59,432 bases of DNA. Source: Lachnospiraceae bacterium (GTDB taxonomy: Bacteria; Bacillota; Clostridia; Lachnospirales; Lachnospiraceae). How positions within the stretch are numbered: position 1 is the stretch's first letter; each line of letters starts with the position of its first letter. Location of the stretch: positions 1-59,432 of the forward strand of contig JAPFDH010000087.1 in assembly GCA_026169045.1 (NCBI GenBank), in the 5' to 3' direction. The notes under the pieces are model-generated. The model was given only the letters and a program-made list of their open reading frames with translations, had not been told where the DNA came from and did not search any database. This document shows, in pieces, positions 33,894 to 43,758 of the stretch. The position numbers and the translations under genes are program-made.

Positions 33894-36800
33894 TTTCTAT
33901 CCTCCTCATATAGTAATAGCGGTCCCATCATTCCATAGGGTACCAACAAATAGGAATCAGCATAAGTTTGGTCTTCTGAGCAAAAACTCTCATCATGCGT
34001 ATTAAATGGTCTTTCTTTTAAATGAAATGGTCCCATCATATTTCTAGGACTTCCTTCCACCTCAATTTCTATTTTATTTATACCTCTTTTAATTAAATCT
34101 GTAATATCCAATATTTTCTCAAAATTCCAAGGTAACTTCCAATTTTCGCCATTGACCATAACATTTACACATACACCTTGCATCTCCGGCAACTTCATAA
34201 TAATACGTTCATGCTCTTTATTTACTACATACTCTACTTGATATACAATACTACCGCAAAAGTGTTTAAACCCTTGTTTTGTCCAATCTCCCGGAACAAG
34301 TTTAGAAGGAAGAGGAATCAGTTTTCTATCGTCATTAACTCCAAATTTCCCCATCAAATAGCAATTTTCCAGCTCCATGTCATTCCTATAGTAACATTTT
34401 ACCGTTATAATATTTCTTCCTTTTTCTACCTTCCCCAAATATTGTTTTGTAAATTCTCTATCCAGAAACCATCCATCATGCTCTCCTGATCCTGCATGTC
34501 CATTTAAGAACACTTGAAATTCATCCATTCTTTCTAAAATAAACCATACCGGTATTTTATCCAGATTGCTTTCAAAAACAAATTCCAATTCCACCATATG
34601 CCCATCATTGGGATGTTCCTTATGAATCCACCGATATCGCTGTTCTTGCCCGTTTAAATGAATCATCCTCATGCCTAAAATTTTTCTGATTTCCTTTTGT
34701 GCTTTCCATACCTCCATAACATCAGAAAAATCACTATCATCTATTCGGTATCGACACTTGTCTAATGAAAGTATATTATCGTTGCTAGTATAATAATCAA
34801 ATGTTTCTATACTTTTTGTTACTGCTTTATTTTGAATTGGTACATTTGTATTTTTGAAACCTCGTTTTCCATCAGCATCTTTTTTTATTTGTTCTTCTAT
34901 CCATTTTACATCCTGCTCATTGTCGGTAATCAAATAGGCTGCCGAACCGGTTGGCTCCAGAAATACAGGAATTTGAAGTTTCTCATTTTTCGTATTTGTT
35001 TCTACATACTCGATCCTTCCAGTGAGTAATCCCAGCTCATAAACAGTGCCTTTTGCCAAAATCGATACTGTCGCTTTAACTGATCGTTCACGATTATTAT
35101 TAATCAGTACCAGATACCATTCTTTTCCACATGTCCGAATCTGATATAAAACATCTGTTACTTCTTCTCCATATTCGTCATAAACTGTTATGGTTCGATA
35201 TGGTTGCAACTCTGTTTCCAATTCATTCCAGTTACTTATCTGCTTAAAAGTTTCAAATTTATCCAAACTATTTTTCTGTTCTCCTGTTTTTTCTTCCCCT
35301 CCGATCATTTGTGGAAATTCCCCCAACAAATATACATGTCCACCTTGTTTTGTATATTCTGCCAAAAGTTCCCATGTATGAGATAATAATGTATCCACTT
35401 TTGGTATTACCACCGTTTCATAAGAAGCATTTCCAATCCAAAATCTTCCATCTTCTATTTTTCCATACTGTTCTATTAGAATTTCATCTCCCAAGTCACA
35501 ATCCAAATGATGTCTTATAATAAATTCAATAAGCTGATTAAATCTTTCGCCATATGCATTCAGCGCAGGTACATCTCTTTCTTCTTTTCTTCTGGGATTC
35601 CCATAAGGATCAACTCCTAAGAGGCTCCATACCGTTGACATGGGATGCAACACCAAAGTATTCCTTACAGCCTTCCCTTGTTGCAATACCAAAGATAAAC
35701 GGGCAAAATATTCTTCTACAATGAAATTATCTTTCCATGTATTATTATTATAATTGAATGATGGTGGGTAATCTCTTTTACGGCATCCCCGAAGTGTGTA
35801 TAGAGATAAATGCTGACATCGATGATTCACTCCTAAAACATATTGCCAATCTCCAATCCATTTTTGCCCTTCAAATGTAAATTCCCATCCTGTACATCCA
35901 TACGTTTCCGATAAAACATATTTCTTTCCCAACTGATTTGCCACACTACTACACTGCTTTACTGTCATATACTCATTGGTCTGCTCACAGAGCATATCAA
36001 TTCCAGGTACATGCTGATACTGATAATTTGGCATAACTGCTCCGTTTACTCTCGCACATAATCCCATCTTATCTTCCTGTAAAAAATGGCCGGTAAATAA
36101 AAGATGATTGTTTTCACACCATTCTTTTATTGTTTTAAAATATGCCTCACCATAGCGTTTTGTAATAGTATACCAATAATCATGCCTGACTTTTCTTGAT
36201 TGTTTTCCGTCAAAATAGAAATACGGCAACGCTTGGAAAAAATCATATCCATTTTGTTTTCTAAAATATTCTGAAAATCCAAATGTCCAGGGAATCCAAC
36301 TTTTCTTCTCCCCAAAATAAGCATGTCTATCATTCAAACTAGGTTCATCTGTAAAAATACCCAATATTGTATTTCCAAAATATTCTCCCACCGTTTCTTT
36401 ATATTTTTCATGGGTTTCCTTTATGAACTGTTGAACACATTCCGGATTCAAATTATCCGGTGGAGCTTCTCCATTAAACCATTCGCTTGTATCCGATGTT
36501 TCCAATCGTATTATCAGCAACGATTCTTCCTTTTTTAATTTTTCTTTTCCATCTAAATCTATTTTGCGAAATTGTTTTATTTCACTCCCTTCTATTATAG
36601 CAGCATATATCACCATAAGTCCTGTCGCAGCATCGATTGGATCATACTCTTTACACCGTTTTTCTTTACATATTTTTTGATAATCATGAATATCTGCAAT
36701 TTCCAACGTTAATCCTTTACAGCCAAATTTTTTATTTCTGGTTACTCTTCCTCCGGCTGTACCAGACGGCCACCGATCTTCATCATAAAGCCATACAAAA

Positions 36801-37042
36801 AGGCCTTCTTTTTTTGCTTCTTTTACTACTCGCTTGACACAGGACATCCATTCTTTCCCCATATATTCTGTTTCTAATCCATCTCTCGAATGAATAAAAA
36901 AACCTCCTGCACCAGCTTGTTTCATCTCTCTGACTTGCCGACACAATTCATTTTCATCAAGTTTTCCGTTCCATGCCCAAAACAAAAAAGAACGATCTAT
37001 CGCTTCTGGATTCTGAAAACGACTCATCCACTCTTTTTTCAT
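33890..37042 (-). CDS. large glycoside hydrolase, GH106 alpha-L-rhamnosidase-like
   Basis: 1050 residues. The N-terminus FLFWAWNGKLDENELCRQV, GGFFIHSRDGLETEYMG and FVWLYDEDRWPSG is the strongly conserved opening of the GH106-type rhamnosidase family. Further on there are catalytic-barrel segments (GIFTDEPS, YVLSETYGCTGWEFT) and C-terminal beta-sandwich domains (a galactose-binding-like region about 830-1030). It would remove alpha-L-rhamnose from rhamnogalacturonan fragments. No signal peptide, as with the rest of the locus. GGAGG precedes the ATG, and its stop overlaps the next start. Confidence 0.78.
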   Translation of the reverse strand: MKKEWMSRFQNPEAIDRSFLFWAWNGKLDENELCRQVREMKQAGAGGFFIHSRDGLETEYMGKEWMSCVKRVVKEAKKEGLFVWLYDEDRWPSGTAGGRVTRNKKFGCKGLTLEIADIHDYQKICKEKRCKEYDPIDAATGLMVIYAAIIEGSEIKQFRKIDLDGKEKLKKEESLLIIRLETSDTSEWFNGEAPPDNLNPECVQQFIKETHEKYKETVGEYFGNTILGIFTDEPSLNDRHAYFGEKKSWIPWTFGFSEYFRKQNGYDFFQALPYFYFDGKQSRKVRHDYWYTITKRYGEAYFKTIKEWCENNHLLFTGHFLQEDKMGLCARVNGAVMPNYQYQHVPGIDMLCEQTNEYMTVKQCSSVANQLGKKYVLSETYGCTGWEFTFEGQKWIGDWQYVLGVNHRCQHLSLYTLRGCRKRDYPPSFNYNNNTWKDNFIVEEYFARLSLVLQQGKAVRNTLVLHPMSTVWSLLGVDPYGNPRRKEERDVPALNAYGERFNQLIEFIIRHHLDCDLGDEILIEQYGKIEDGRFWIGNASYETVVIPKVDTLLSHTWELLAEYTKQGGHVYLLGEFPQMIGGEEKTGEQKNSLDKFETFKQISNWNELETELQPYRTITVYDEYGEEVTDVLYQIRTCGKEWYLVLINNNRERSVKATVSILAKGTVYELGLLTGRIEYVETNTKNEKLQIPVFLEPTGSAAYLITDNEQDVKWIEEQIKKDADGKRGFKNTNVPIQNKAVTKSIETFDYYTSNDNILSLDKCRYRIDDSDFSDVMEVWKAQKEIRKILGMRMIHLNGQEQRYRWIHKEHPNDGHMVELEFVFESNLDKIPVWFILERMDEFQVFLNGHAGSGEHDGWFLDREFTKQYLGKVEKGRNIITVKCYYRNDMELENCYLMGKFGVNDDRKLIPLPSKLVPGDWTKQGFKHFCGSIVYQVEYVVNKEHERIIMKLPEMQGVCVNVMVNGENWKLPWNFEKILDITDLIKRGINKIEIEVEGSPRNMMGPFHLKERPFNTHDESFCSEDQTYADSYLLVPYGMMGPLLLYEEDRK

Positions 37043-37066
37043 TTTCTCTCCTCCATTTCTTCCTAT

Positions 37067-38095
37067 TTAATCATCTTCATAAACCAAGCGACAAAATACA
37101 ATCGTTTCCCTATTCCAAGTATAAGTGATCAAAATTTCATTATCTTTTCCACAAATAACAGAAGGATAACAATAATTCCCATTTTTATCTTCCAGTACTG
37201 CCAATTCTTCAAATGAGTCTCCATTATCTTTTGATAATGCTACCACCAAAGGAGTTCTAGGACCTTTATAATAATTTGGAAGATTTTCCCGTGGATTATA
37301 TACTAAAACTAAGTCTTTATTCCTCATTTGCACAATATCGATCCCACTATTATTGTTAGGCAAACCTGTATCATAGGCTAAACACCAGGTTTTTCCTCCA
37401 TCTGTAGAATCACTTCTAAAAATTCTGGAACTGGTTGTTCTCACAAACATATGCACAATTCCCATATCATCTTCCCAAAGTGTAGGCTGAATCATTCCTT
37501 TTCCGTAAAGATAATATTTATTGTAAGGCCGATCCACCATATGTATATCATAGCAAGCCCGTCTTACAGGAACCATCTCACTTTTTTCCCATGTAACTCC
37601 ATCATCTTCTGAAATATCCACAAATGCATCCCATGTATTTCCTTCCAAAGAAGCCGGTGCCAATATCGTTCCGTTTTTCAAACGAATAGGCTTATTTTTC
37701 ACCGGTCCTCTTCCACCACTTTCGTCTCCTTCCACCAGTTCTCTTGGAGAAGAAAATGTCTCTCCACCATCACTACTCTCTATTACCCATGTTTTCCATA
37801 CAGGTATTGTCTCTCCTACTTTATAAAATAAAAGAACGGTACCATCCGTTCTCTGAAACAAAACCGGATTCCACATAGCTGTGCCACGTACATCCGCCAC
37901 TTTTCTCGGTTTTTCCCAACTTTTTTTCTTTCTTGAAAACCAAATTGCCACATCACTACCTTTTTCCCAACTTCCGCCAAACCAGGCAGCTAAAATTGTA
38001 CCATCTTTTAGTTCCACCAAAGTAGAAGCATGGGCACTATCAAATTCTCGATCTGAACTCGCAATAAACTCTTTTTCCATTGATATTATTTTCAT
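37067..38095 (-). CDS. sialidase-superfamily BNR propeller (exo-acting hydrolase-like)
   Basis: 342 residues with four Asp boxes (SSDGGETFSSP, SEDDGVTWEKS, STDGGKTWCLA, SKDNGDSFEEL), which define a six-bladed BNR propeller. The opening EREFDSAHASTLVELKDGTILAAWFGGSWEKG and PVLFQRTDGTVLLFYKVG match the 'exo-alpha-sialidase' family common in plant-polysaccharide loci. The substrate is not proven to be sialic acid; position in a pectin locus argues for a plant sugar. The start at 38095 has GAGGAG close upstream, better than 38113. A stem-loop lies between it and the binding-protein gene upstream. Confidence 0.82.
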   Translation of the reverse strand: MKIISMEKEFIASSDREFDSAHASTLVELKDGTILAAWFGGSWEKGSDVAIWFSRKKKSWEKPRKVADVRGTAMWNPVLFQRTDGTVLLFYKVGETIPVWKTWVIESSDGGETFSSPRELVEGDESGGRGPVKNKPIRLKNGTILAPASLEGNTWDAFVDISEDDGVTWEKSEMVPVRRACYDIHMVDRPYNKYYLYGKGMIQPTLWEDDMGIVHMFVRTTSSRIFRSDSTDGGKTWCLAYDTGLPNNNSGIDIVQMRNKDLVLVYNPRENLPNYYKGPRTPLVVALSKDNGDSFEELAVLEDKNGNYCYPSVICGKDNEILITYTWNRETIVFCRLVYEDD

Positions 38096-38163
38096 ATGTG
38101 TACTCCTCTTCATCTGTTAAATATTCTTTTAATTTATAATTTATTTCACATAATTCAGATTTA

Positions 38164-38190
38164 GCATCCTTCCATTCATCAGAAGGATGC
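38164..38190 (-). other. stem-loop after the binding-protein gene
   Basis: GCATCCTT / AAGGATGC with an 11-base loop and pairing flanks, without a T tract. It sits 20 bases after the solute-binding protein stop, where a stem can slow mRNA decay and raise binding-protein yield compared with downstream genes. Confidence 0.55.
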
Positions 38191-38209
38191 CAAATCCTTT
38201 TGCATTCAT

Positions 38210-39859
38210 TTACTGCTCATTTACTCTTGCATCAGCATCATTATAAATCTGCTCCAATTCTCTTATACCCATGGATTCACACTGCGCAATTACATTATCC
38301 CAATTCTCAATTGGTTCCTGTCCCATAATATATTTGTTATATTCCTGCTCTAACATGGTATTAACATCTACAAGGATATCCTGGATCTTTTTTGATTCTT
38401 CTGTCGTAAACGGCGGATCAATATATGGCTGAACATACGCTTCATCTGCTCTTATAATTTGCCAATATTCTTCTACATCCTCTGTCCAGCTTCCTGTAAT
38501 CTTTTGAATTTCCATAGAAGTCTTCGTGTTACATGCCCATAAACACCAATCCAATTTCGTAATTCCCAAATCTGTATAAACAGCATAATAATCGGACGGC
38601 TGCGCATCCTTAAACTGCATTACATAATCTTCTATAAATTCAGGTTCTCCTTCTTCATTATATTCAAAAGAATACCCTTCCACACCATAATTTGATATAT
38701 CAGAACCTTCTTTAGAATACATCCAGTCAATAAATTTTATAATTTCTTCTTTATGTTCAGAATTTGCATTCACAGCATAAAATCTTCCTGGAAGTTCTGT
38801 TGCATAAGCTACTGCTCGTTTCTGTCCAAAACTATTTTCCGGTATCGGCATAACCTGGAACATTGCGTCTTCATATCCTTCAATTTTGTTTAATTGTTTT
38901 GTATAATTGGCACCAAAACCACTATTATCTAAAAAGAAGAATGATTTTCCACTGGCTAATTTAGAATCCATTTGCTCTGAAGTTGTTGTAGCAAATTCCG
39001 GATCCAATACTCCTGCTTCATATGCTCTATTCAGATAATCAAGAACTGCTTTAAAATTCTCTGATGCGGGTCCGAAAATGTATTTTTTCTCATCAAAATC
39101 ATAATAAATACCGTCATCGCCATAACCGGATCCCAACATATATGATGTTGTTTTTAATAATTGTGTTGTTCCCTTTCGTCCAGTCCATGGTATGCTATCG
39201 GGATAAATTTCTTTTAATTTTGTCAATACATCCAGTAACTCATCAAAGGTTTCTGGTGTTTCTAATCCGTTTTCTTCCAGTAAATCCGTACGGATCACTG
39301 GCCCAAATCCATTCGCATCTTCCTCTCTGGCTACAACAGGAAAGACATATAATTCACCATTCAAAAGATACTTTTTCATTTCCGGATATTGTTCCCAAAA
39401 CTTATAAAAGTTTGGCATTGTTTCTTCATTCACATATTGCATTAATGGTTCAAACACACCCGAATCCCCATATGTTACAATATCAGTTGTGTTGGGAATA
39501 TAAATGATGTCTGGAAAATTATTTGTACCAAGCACAATATTTTTCTTTTCCTCGTAACTGCTTGATGGAACAATTTGAATATTCAGTTTTACATTTGTCT
39601 TTTTAAAGATTTCCTCATGGGCCGGAGAATCAGCTTTTAAAGGTTGATTCGAATTATCGCTCATCATAATACTGATCTCAATGGGTTCTTCAGAAATCCA
39701 CGAACTCTTGTCTACATTTTCATCTTGATCAGATGTTTGTTGAGGATTTTCCTGTTCTGTTGTCGCATTGCTTCCATTTGATGAACACCCTGTAAAAAGT
39801 GTGCTCGCCGTCACCATTGCTGCCAATAAGCCAGCAGCCATTTTTTTTGTTTTTCTCAT
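38210..39859 (-). CDS. extracellular solute-binding lipoprotein (LplA-type)
   Basis: 549 residues. The signal peptide ends in a lipobox (LFTGC, Cys25) after KKMAAGLLAAMVTAS, followed by a Ser/Asn/Gln-rich linker. The mature part is a two-lobe family 1 oligosaccharide-binding protein, as long as LplA/YtcQ proteins of rhamnogalacturonan uptake systems. Partner permeases are encoded upstream in the same operon; no ATPase gene is present, so a shared MsmX-like ATPase elsewhere is probably used. AGGAGG precedes the ATG. Confidence 0.9.
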   Translation of the reverse strand: MRKTKKMAAGLLAAMVTASTLFTGCSSNGSNATTEQENPQQTSDQDENVDKSSWISEEPIEISIMMSDNSNQPLKADSPAHEEIFKKTNVKLNIQIVPSSSYEEKKNIVLGTNNFPDIIYIPNTTDIVTYGDSGVFEPLMQYVNEETMPNFYKFWEQYPEMKKYLLNGELYVFPVVAREEDANGFGPVIRTDLLEENGLETPETFDELLDVLTKLKEIYPDSIPWTGRKGTTQLLKTTSYMLGSGYGDDGIYYDFDEKKYIFGPASENFKAVLDYLNRAYEAGVLDPEFATTTSEQMDSKLASGKSFFFLDNSGFGANYTKQLNKIEGYEDAMFQVMPIPENSFGQKRAVAYATELPGRFYAVNANSEHKEEIIKFIDWMYSKEGSDISNYGVEGYSFEYNEEGEPEFIEDYVMQFKDAQPSDYYAVYTDLGITKLDWCLWACNTKTSMEIQKITGSWTEDVEEYWQIIRADEAYVQPYIDPPFTTEESKKIQDILVDVNTMLEQEYNKYIMGQEPIENWDNVIAQCESMGIRELEQIYNDADARVNEQ

Positions 39860-39950
39860 TTTATTATCCTCCTATTTTTATTTAAAAACAAATAAGTACT
39901 ATCTGTTTTTCTATCATGTTCATTTTTCCAAAGTCATACAAGCAAACGCC

Positions 39951-40847
39951 TCATCCTTTCACAGCTCCGATCATTACTCCCTTTGTAAAATACTTTTGGA
40001 TAAACGGATACACCACTAAAATTGGAACTACAGAAATAATAATTACAGCATATTTATAATTCGTAGCTACTACATTCATGATTCCCGAAACATCCCCAGC
40101 CTGCGCCATATCACCTTCGATTACAATATCTCTCATAATAACCTGAACCGGATATTTACTTTGATCATTCAAATACAACATCGCCGGAAAATAACTGTTC
40201 CAATGGGTTACCGCATAAAACAACACCATCGTCGCAATAATGGGTTTCGACAAAGGCAATACAATTTTTGCCAAAATTTTAATATCATTAGCTCCATCCA
40301 AATGTGCCGATTCTATCAATGACACTGGTATTGCCTCAAATGATGTTCGCATAACAATCATGTTATATGTGCTAATGGTAGTTGGAAGAATCACCGCCCA
40401 CATAGTATTCATAATGTTAAGACCATTGATTACCAAATAAAGTGGAATCATACCTCCACTAAAAAACATTGTAAGAGTGATAAGTACTGTAATTGGTCCT
40501 CTTCCATAAAAATCTTTCCTTGATAATGGATACGCACACATGGCTGTTACCACCACATTAATAATTGTTCCAACAACGGTATACAAAATTGTGTTCTTAT
40601 ATCCAATCCAAATGGATTCATTTTGAAACACACGGCTATAGGCCTCAAAATTGATTCCTTTCGGCCAAAACGATATAGCACCCTGATTGATATATTCTGC
40701 CGAACTAATAGAAACAATAAAAACATAAAACATGGGATAAAACATGATAAATCCGATCACAGTTAAAAGAATATAATTGATTACACTAAAAATTTTACTT
40801 CCTGTGCTTTGTGGCTTTCTGTTTGTTTTTCTTTTCTCTTTTTTCAT
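39951..40847 (-). CDS. ABC sugar transporter permease (LplC/YtcP-type)
   Basis: 298 residues, six membrane helices. The EAA loop is visible (LIESAHLDGANDIKILAKIVLPLSKP), which docks to the ATPase. The start at 40847 has AGGAGG; the longer frame to 40877 would overlap the previous gene. Together with the adjacent permease and the lipoprotein it forms the oligosaccharide importer of the locus. Confidence 0.92.
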   Translation of the reverse strand: MKKEKRKTNRKPQSTGSKIFSVINYILLTVIGFIMFYPMFYVFIVSISSAEYINQGAISFWPKGINFEAYSRVFQNESIWIGYKNTILYTVVGTIINVVVTAMCAYPLSRKDFYGRGPITVLITLTMFFSGGMIPLYLVINGLNIMNTMWAVILPTTISTYNMIVMRTSFEAIPVSLIESAHLDGANDIKILAKIVLPLSKPIIATMVLFYAVTHWNSYFPAMLYLNDQSKYPVQVIMRDIVIEGDMAQAGDVSGIMNVVATNYKYAVIIISVVPILVVYPFIQKYFTKGVMIGAVKG

Positions 40848-40857
40848 GCCTGTCCTC

Positions 40858-41805
40858 CTACCATAAACTGGTATCACTCAATCGCTTCGAAATCTTATTT
40901 GCACTAACCAGCAAAATTACACCTATTACAGACTGAAATAAACCTACCGCCGTTGAATAACTATAATCCGCACCCAATATTCCACGACGATATACATATG
41001 TTGCAATTGTATCTGCGGTTTCATATGTAGAACCATTGTATAATAAGATAATCTTTTCATATCCCAATTGCATTAAATGTCCTAACTGCATAATCAGCAT
41101 AATGGAAATAGTAGGAGTAATAGCCGGCAACGTTACATGGCGAATTCTTTGCCACCGATTTGCTCCGTCAATTTCTGCTGCTTCCACAATCTCCTGATCC
41201 ACAGCTGTCAAACTAGCCAGATAAATAATTGAATTCCACCCACAAGATTGCCAAATACCTGAAGCAGTAAATATAGTTCTGAAATACTGCGGCATCATTA
41301 AAAACTGTACTTTTTCTAATCCTAATGCCACCATAATTTGATTTACCAGTCCGTCCAATGAAAGAAAGTTCACTAACATACCACATACAACTACTGTGGA
41401 AATAAAGTGAGGGAGATAACTAACTGTCTGTACAATGCGTTTAAATCGCAGAATAGAAACTTCATTTAACATTAAAGCCAAAATAATCGGTACAGGAAAT
41501 CCCCATAATAACCCATAAATATTAAGCAATAATGTATTTCGCACCAATTTCCAAAAGTATGCATCCGTTAAAAATTTTTCAAACCACTCAAAACCAACCC
41601 AAGGACTTCCCCATACACCTTTTGCCATTTGATAATCTTTAAAAGCAATTAAAACCCCATACATTGGTCCGTAACAAAATATAGCATAGTAAATTAACGG
41701 AATTATAATAAGCAGATAAAGATATTTATTCTTTTTAATTTTCCTTATTCGTTGTTTCCCAGTCATTTTATACGATGATGTCTTGGCAATTCCTACCTCT
41801 TTCAT
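40858..41805 (-). CDS. ABC sugar transporter permease (LplB/YteP-type)
   Basis: 315 residues, six membrane helices after a basic cytoplasmic start (QRIRKIKKNKYLYLL). Typical N-terminal features YGPMYGVLIAFKDYQMAKGVWGSPWVGFEWFEKF and EAA loop EIVEAAEIDGANRWQRIRHVTLPAITP are seen. It pairs with the downstream permease. AGGAGG precedes the ATG, and it follows the aldolase-like gene by 9 bases. Confidence 0.93.
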   Translation of the reverse strand: MKEVGIAKTSSYKMTGKQRIRKIKKNKYLYLLIIIPLIYYAIFCYGPMYGVLIAFKDYQMAKGVWGSPWVGFEWFEKFLTDAYFWKLVRNTLLLNIYGLLWGFPVPIILALMLNEVSILRFKRIVQTVSYLPHFISTVVVCGMLVNFLSLDGLVNQIMVALGLEKVQFLMMPQYFRTIFTASGIWQSCGWNSIIYLASLTAVDQEIVEAAEIDGANRWQRIRHVTLPAITPTISIMLIMQLGHLMQLGYEKIILLYNGSTYETADTIATYVYRRGILGADYSYSTAVGLFQSVIGVILLVSANKISKRLSDTSLW

Positions 41806-41814
41806 TTTTACCTC

Positions 41815-42744
41815 CTATATCTTATGTTTCTTGTAATACATCCCCATTACTTCGGATAATTCATGTAACATCTGTACTTCCTGTTTCCATGTCTGCGTAA
41901 AATTTTTATCATCCTGTTTCCTGCTATAAGTTTCAATTTTGAGGCCTTCGCATTTTTGCAAATTATATTTTGCATTTACAGGATAATATTGACGTTCTAT
42001 TAATGCTGCAATGGATAAAAAATCCTGCAAAAAATTGATTTCTTTTTCTTCTCTATTTTTATACAAATAGACATATAATTCCGGATGAAAATTTGCCATC
42101 ACACCGCAAAATCCCCATGCTCCTTTTTTTAATGATTCCAAAAGAGTAGCACTATTGGCATTATAAAGTTTTAATTTTGTTCCTTTCAAAATTTCCAATC
42201 GTTTCTCTATTTTATTAAGATCACAGCATGTATCCTTTAAAAAATAGAATCTCCCGGTTTGTACACACCAATCTAAATTTTCCAATGACATTAGACGTTT
42301 ATACGGATACGGGCATTCATAAAACCCCAACGGAATTTGCGGATCTATCTGTTTTAAAAAACGACTGCAGCGTTCCCGCCAAATTGCATCACTCTCCTCC
42401 ACTGATGCAAACCGGTTTGTTAAGAGAATAACTGCCTCCACACCGGTTTCAGACATTCGATTAATTTCATTTATTTGATCCTCCTCTCTATCAGAGATAT
42501 GTCCTGATGCAACTACTGGAATTCTTCCCTTTGCAAATTTTACAACAGCTCTCGCCAGTGCAACCCTCTCTTCCAACGATAGGTAAAACATTTCACTGGA
42601 CTGACATACAGCAAACAATCCACTGCATCCCTGTTCCACATACCAATCTACTATTTTTTCTACTCCTTCATAATCGATTTCTCCTGTCTTGAGAAATGGT
42701 GTTAACATTACCGGCCAAATTCCACCTGAAAATTCTCTTTCCAC
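41815..42744 (-). CDS. dihydrodipicolinate synthase/N-acetylneuraminate lyase family aldolase
   Basis: 309 residues of the DHDPS/NAL class I aldolase family. The Schiff-base Lys is Lys170 (FYFLKDTCCD), with the proton-relay Tyr in GFYECPYPY (about 141-148), and the start GGIWPVMLTPFLKTGEIDYEGV is typical. In a pectin locus it may cleave a keto-acid sugar derivative such as a KDG-like compound; this is inference. The reading frame starts with GTG, with GAGGAG seven bases upstream. It heads the operon and is controlled by a perfect consensus promoter. Confidence 0.85.
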   Translation of the reverse strand: MEREFSGGIWPVMLTPFLKTGEIDYEGVEKIVDWYVEQGCSGLFAVCQSSEMFYLSLEERVALARAVVKFAKGRIPVVASGHISDREEDQINEINRMSETGVEAVILLTNRFASVEESDAIWRERCSRFLKQIDPQIPLGFYECPYPYKRLMSLENLDWCVQTGRFYFLKDTCCDLNKIEKRLEILKGTKLKLYNANSATLLESLKKGAWGFCGVMANFHPELYVYLYKNREEKEINFLQDFLSIAALIERQYYPVNAKYNLQKCEGLKIETYSRKQDDKNFTQTWKQEVQMLHELSEVMGMYYKKHKI

Positions 42745-42770
42745 ACTGCCTCTCCTCTTTTCATTATTAT

Positions 42771-42783
42771 TGAACTTAATTCA
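42771..42783. promoter_or_regulatory. candidate IclR operator
   Basis: TGAACTTAATTCA, an inverted repeat with TGAA/TTCA arms, lies between the promoter -10 and the start codon of the operon. IclR/KdgR-type repressors use TGAA...TTCA-like palindromes, and an IclR gene is adjacent. Confidence 0.4.
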
Positions 42784-42800
42784 TTATTAATATATAAGAT

Positions 42801-42829
42801 ATTATAGAATAGAGAATTTTCCCTGTCAA
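42801..42829 (-). promoter_or_regulatory. perfect consensus promoter of the pectin operon
   Basis: On the minus strand TTGACA (42824-42829), exactly 17 bases, TATAAT (42801-42806). It drives genes 42744 to 31513. Such a strong promoter fits a unit kept silent by a repressor. Confidence 0.85.
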
Positions 42830-42856
42830 CAATTTTTTCTCAGTTTTTACAAAAAA

Positions 42857-42919
42857 AAATAAATGAGAGTATTTTTCTTGTACAAAAAATATATTTTGTA
42901 TCGATACTCTCATTTATTT
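42857..42919 (-). terminator. terminator of the IclR gene
   Basis: A perfect 16-bp stem (AAATAAATGAGAGTAT / ATACTCTCATTTATTT), with a smaller hairpin (TACAAAA/TTTTGTA) in its loop, followed on the minus strand by nine T. Confidence 0.85.
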
Positions 42920-42972
42920 TCATTATTTTTAATATTTAAATTGTATCAATTCACTTGATTCAAGAATACTTA

Positions 42973-43758
42973 TCACAAACGAGGTCTAAGCATTTGAGCA
43001 TACTGTTTCAACAATTTTTCTAATTCGTCAATTCTTTGTGGAGTAAATCTTGGAGAAGGACCAGTGATGCTGCATGCTGCTACTACCTTATTTTCTCCAT
43101 TTCTGATTGGTACAGCAACACATTTTACACCATATTCATGTTCCATATTATCTACAGCATATCCTTTTTCACGTACACATTTCAGTTCTTCCTTTAGTTT
43201 CTCTCCATCCGTTATTGTTTGATCTGTAAAAGAAACCATTCCTTCTTTAATAACTTCCTCAACCATTTCCTCCGATTCATAAGCCAAAATTGCTTTTCCA
43301 ATTCCGGTACAATATTTTGGAGCTTTCAATCCAGTCATATTTCTTCCTCCCACCGAAGTATCCGGAAAGGCTCCATCCAGATAAATCACCTCTGTTCCAC
43401 TGGAAACTGCTAAAAAAACGGACTCATTGGTTTCATTCGCCAATTTCACCATATAAGGTTTTGCTACTTGTCTCACATCATTATTTCTGTAAAAATGATT
43501 ACTCAATTCCAAAACTCTCTCGCCTAAATGATACTTATTGGTATAAGGATTCCTTCTTACCAATCCACATTCTTCATATGTAGATAGCATGTTGTGTACA
43601 GAGCTCTTTAATAATCCACTCTTCTCAGCAATTTCTGTAATTCCCAATTCCCGCTCTTCTTCCGTAAAATAAAACAGCAATTGAATTGCTTTATACAATG
43701 ACTTTACCTTTACATGCTCTGGCACATGAATACCTGACTCCGTTTTCTTTTTTTCCAT
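42973..43758 (-). CDS. IclR family transcriptional regulator
   Basis: 261 residues. The N-terminal winged helix (SLYKAIQLLFYF; GITEIAEKSGLLKSSVHNMLSTYEECGLVRRNPYTNKYHLG) precedes the IclR effector domain (TNESVFLAVSSGTEVIYLDG; GIGKAILAYESEEMVEEV; GYAVDNMEHEYGVKCVAVPI). It likely senses a pectin breakdown product and represses the downstream operon. A perfect AATAAAAT-AA-ATTTTATT palindrome (43802-43819) upstream may be its own operator. Confidence 0.92.
   Translation of the reverse strand: MEKKKTESGIHVPEHVKVKSLYKAIQLLFYFTEEERELGITEIAEKSGLLKSSVHNMLSTYEECGLVRRNPYTNKYHLGERVLELSNHFYRNNDVRQVAKPYMVKLANETNESVFLAVSSGTEVIYLDGAFPDTSVGGRNMTGLKAPKYCTGIGKAILAYESEEMVEEVIKEGMVSFTDQTITDGEKLKEELKCVREKGYAVDNMEHEYGVKCVAVPIRNGENKVVAACSITGPSPRFTPQRIDELEKLLKQYAQMLRPRL

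Noticed and set aside
37067-38095. True exo-alpha-sialidase
   Set aside because: Asp boxes are present but the arginine triad is not identifiable and the locus is of pectin type; only the superfamily is called.
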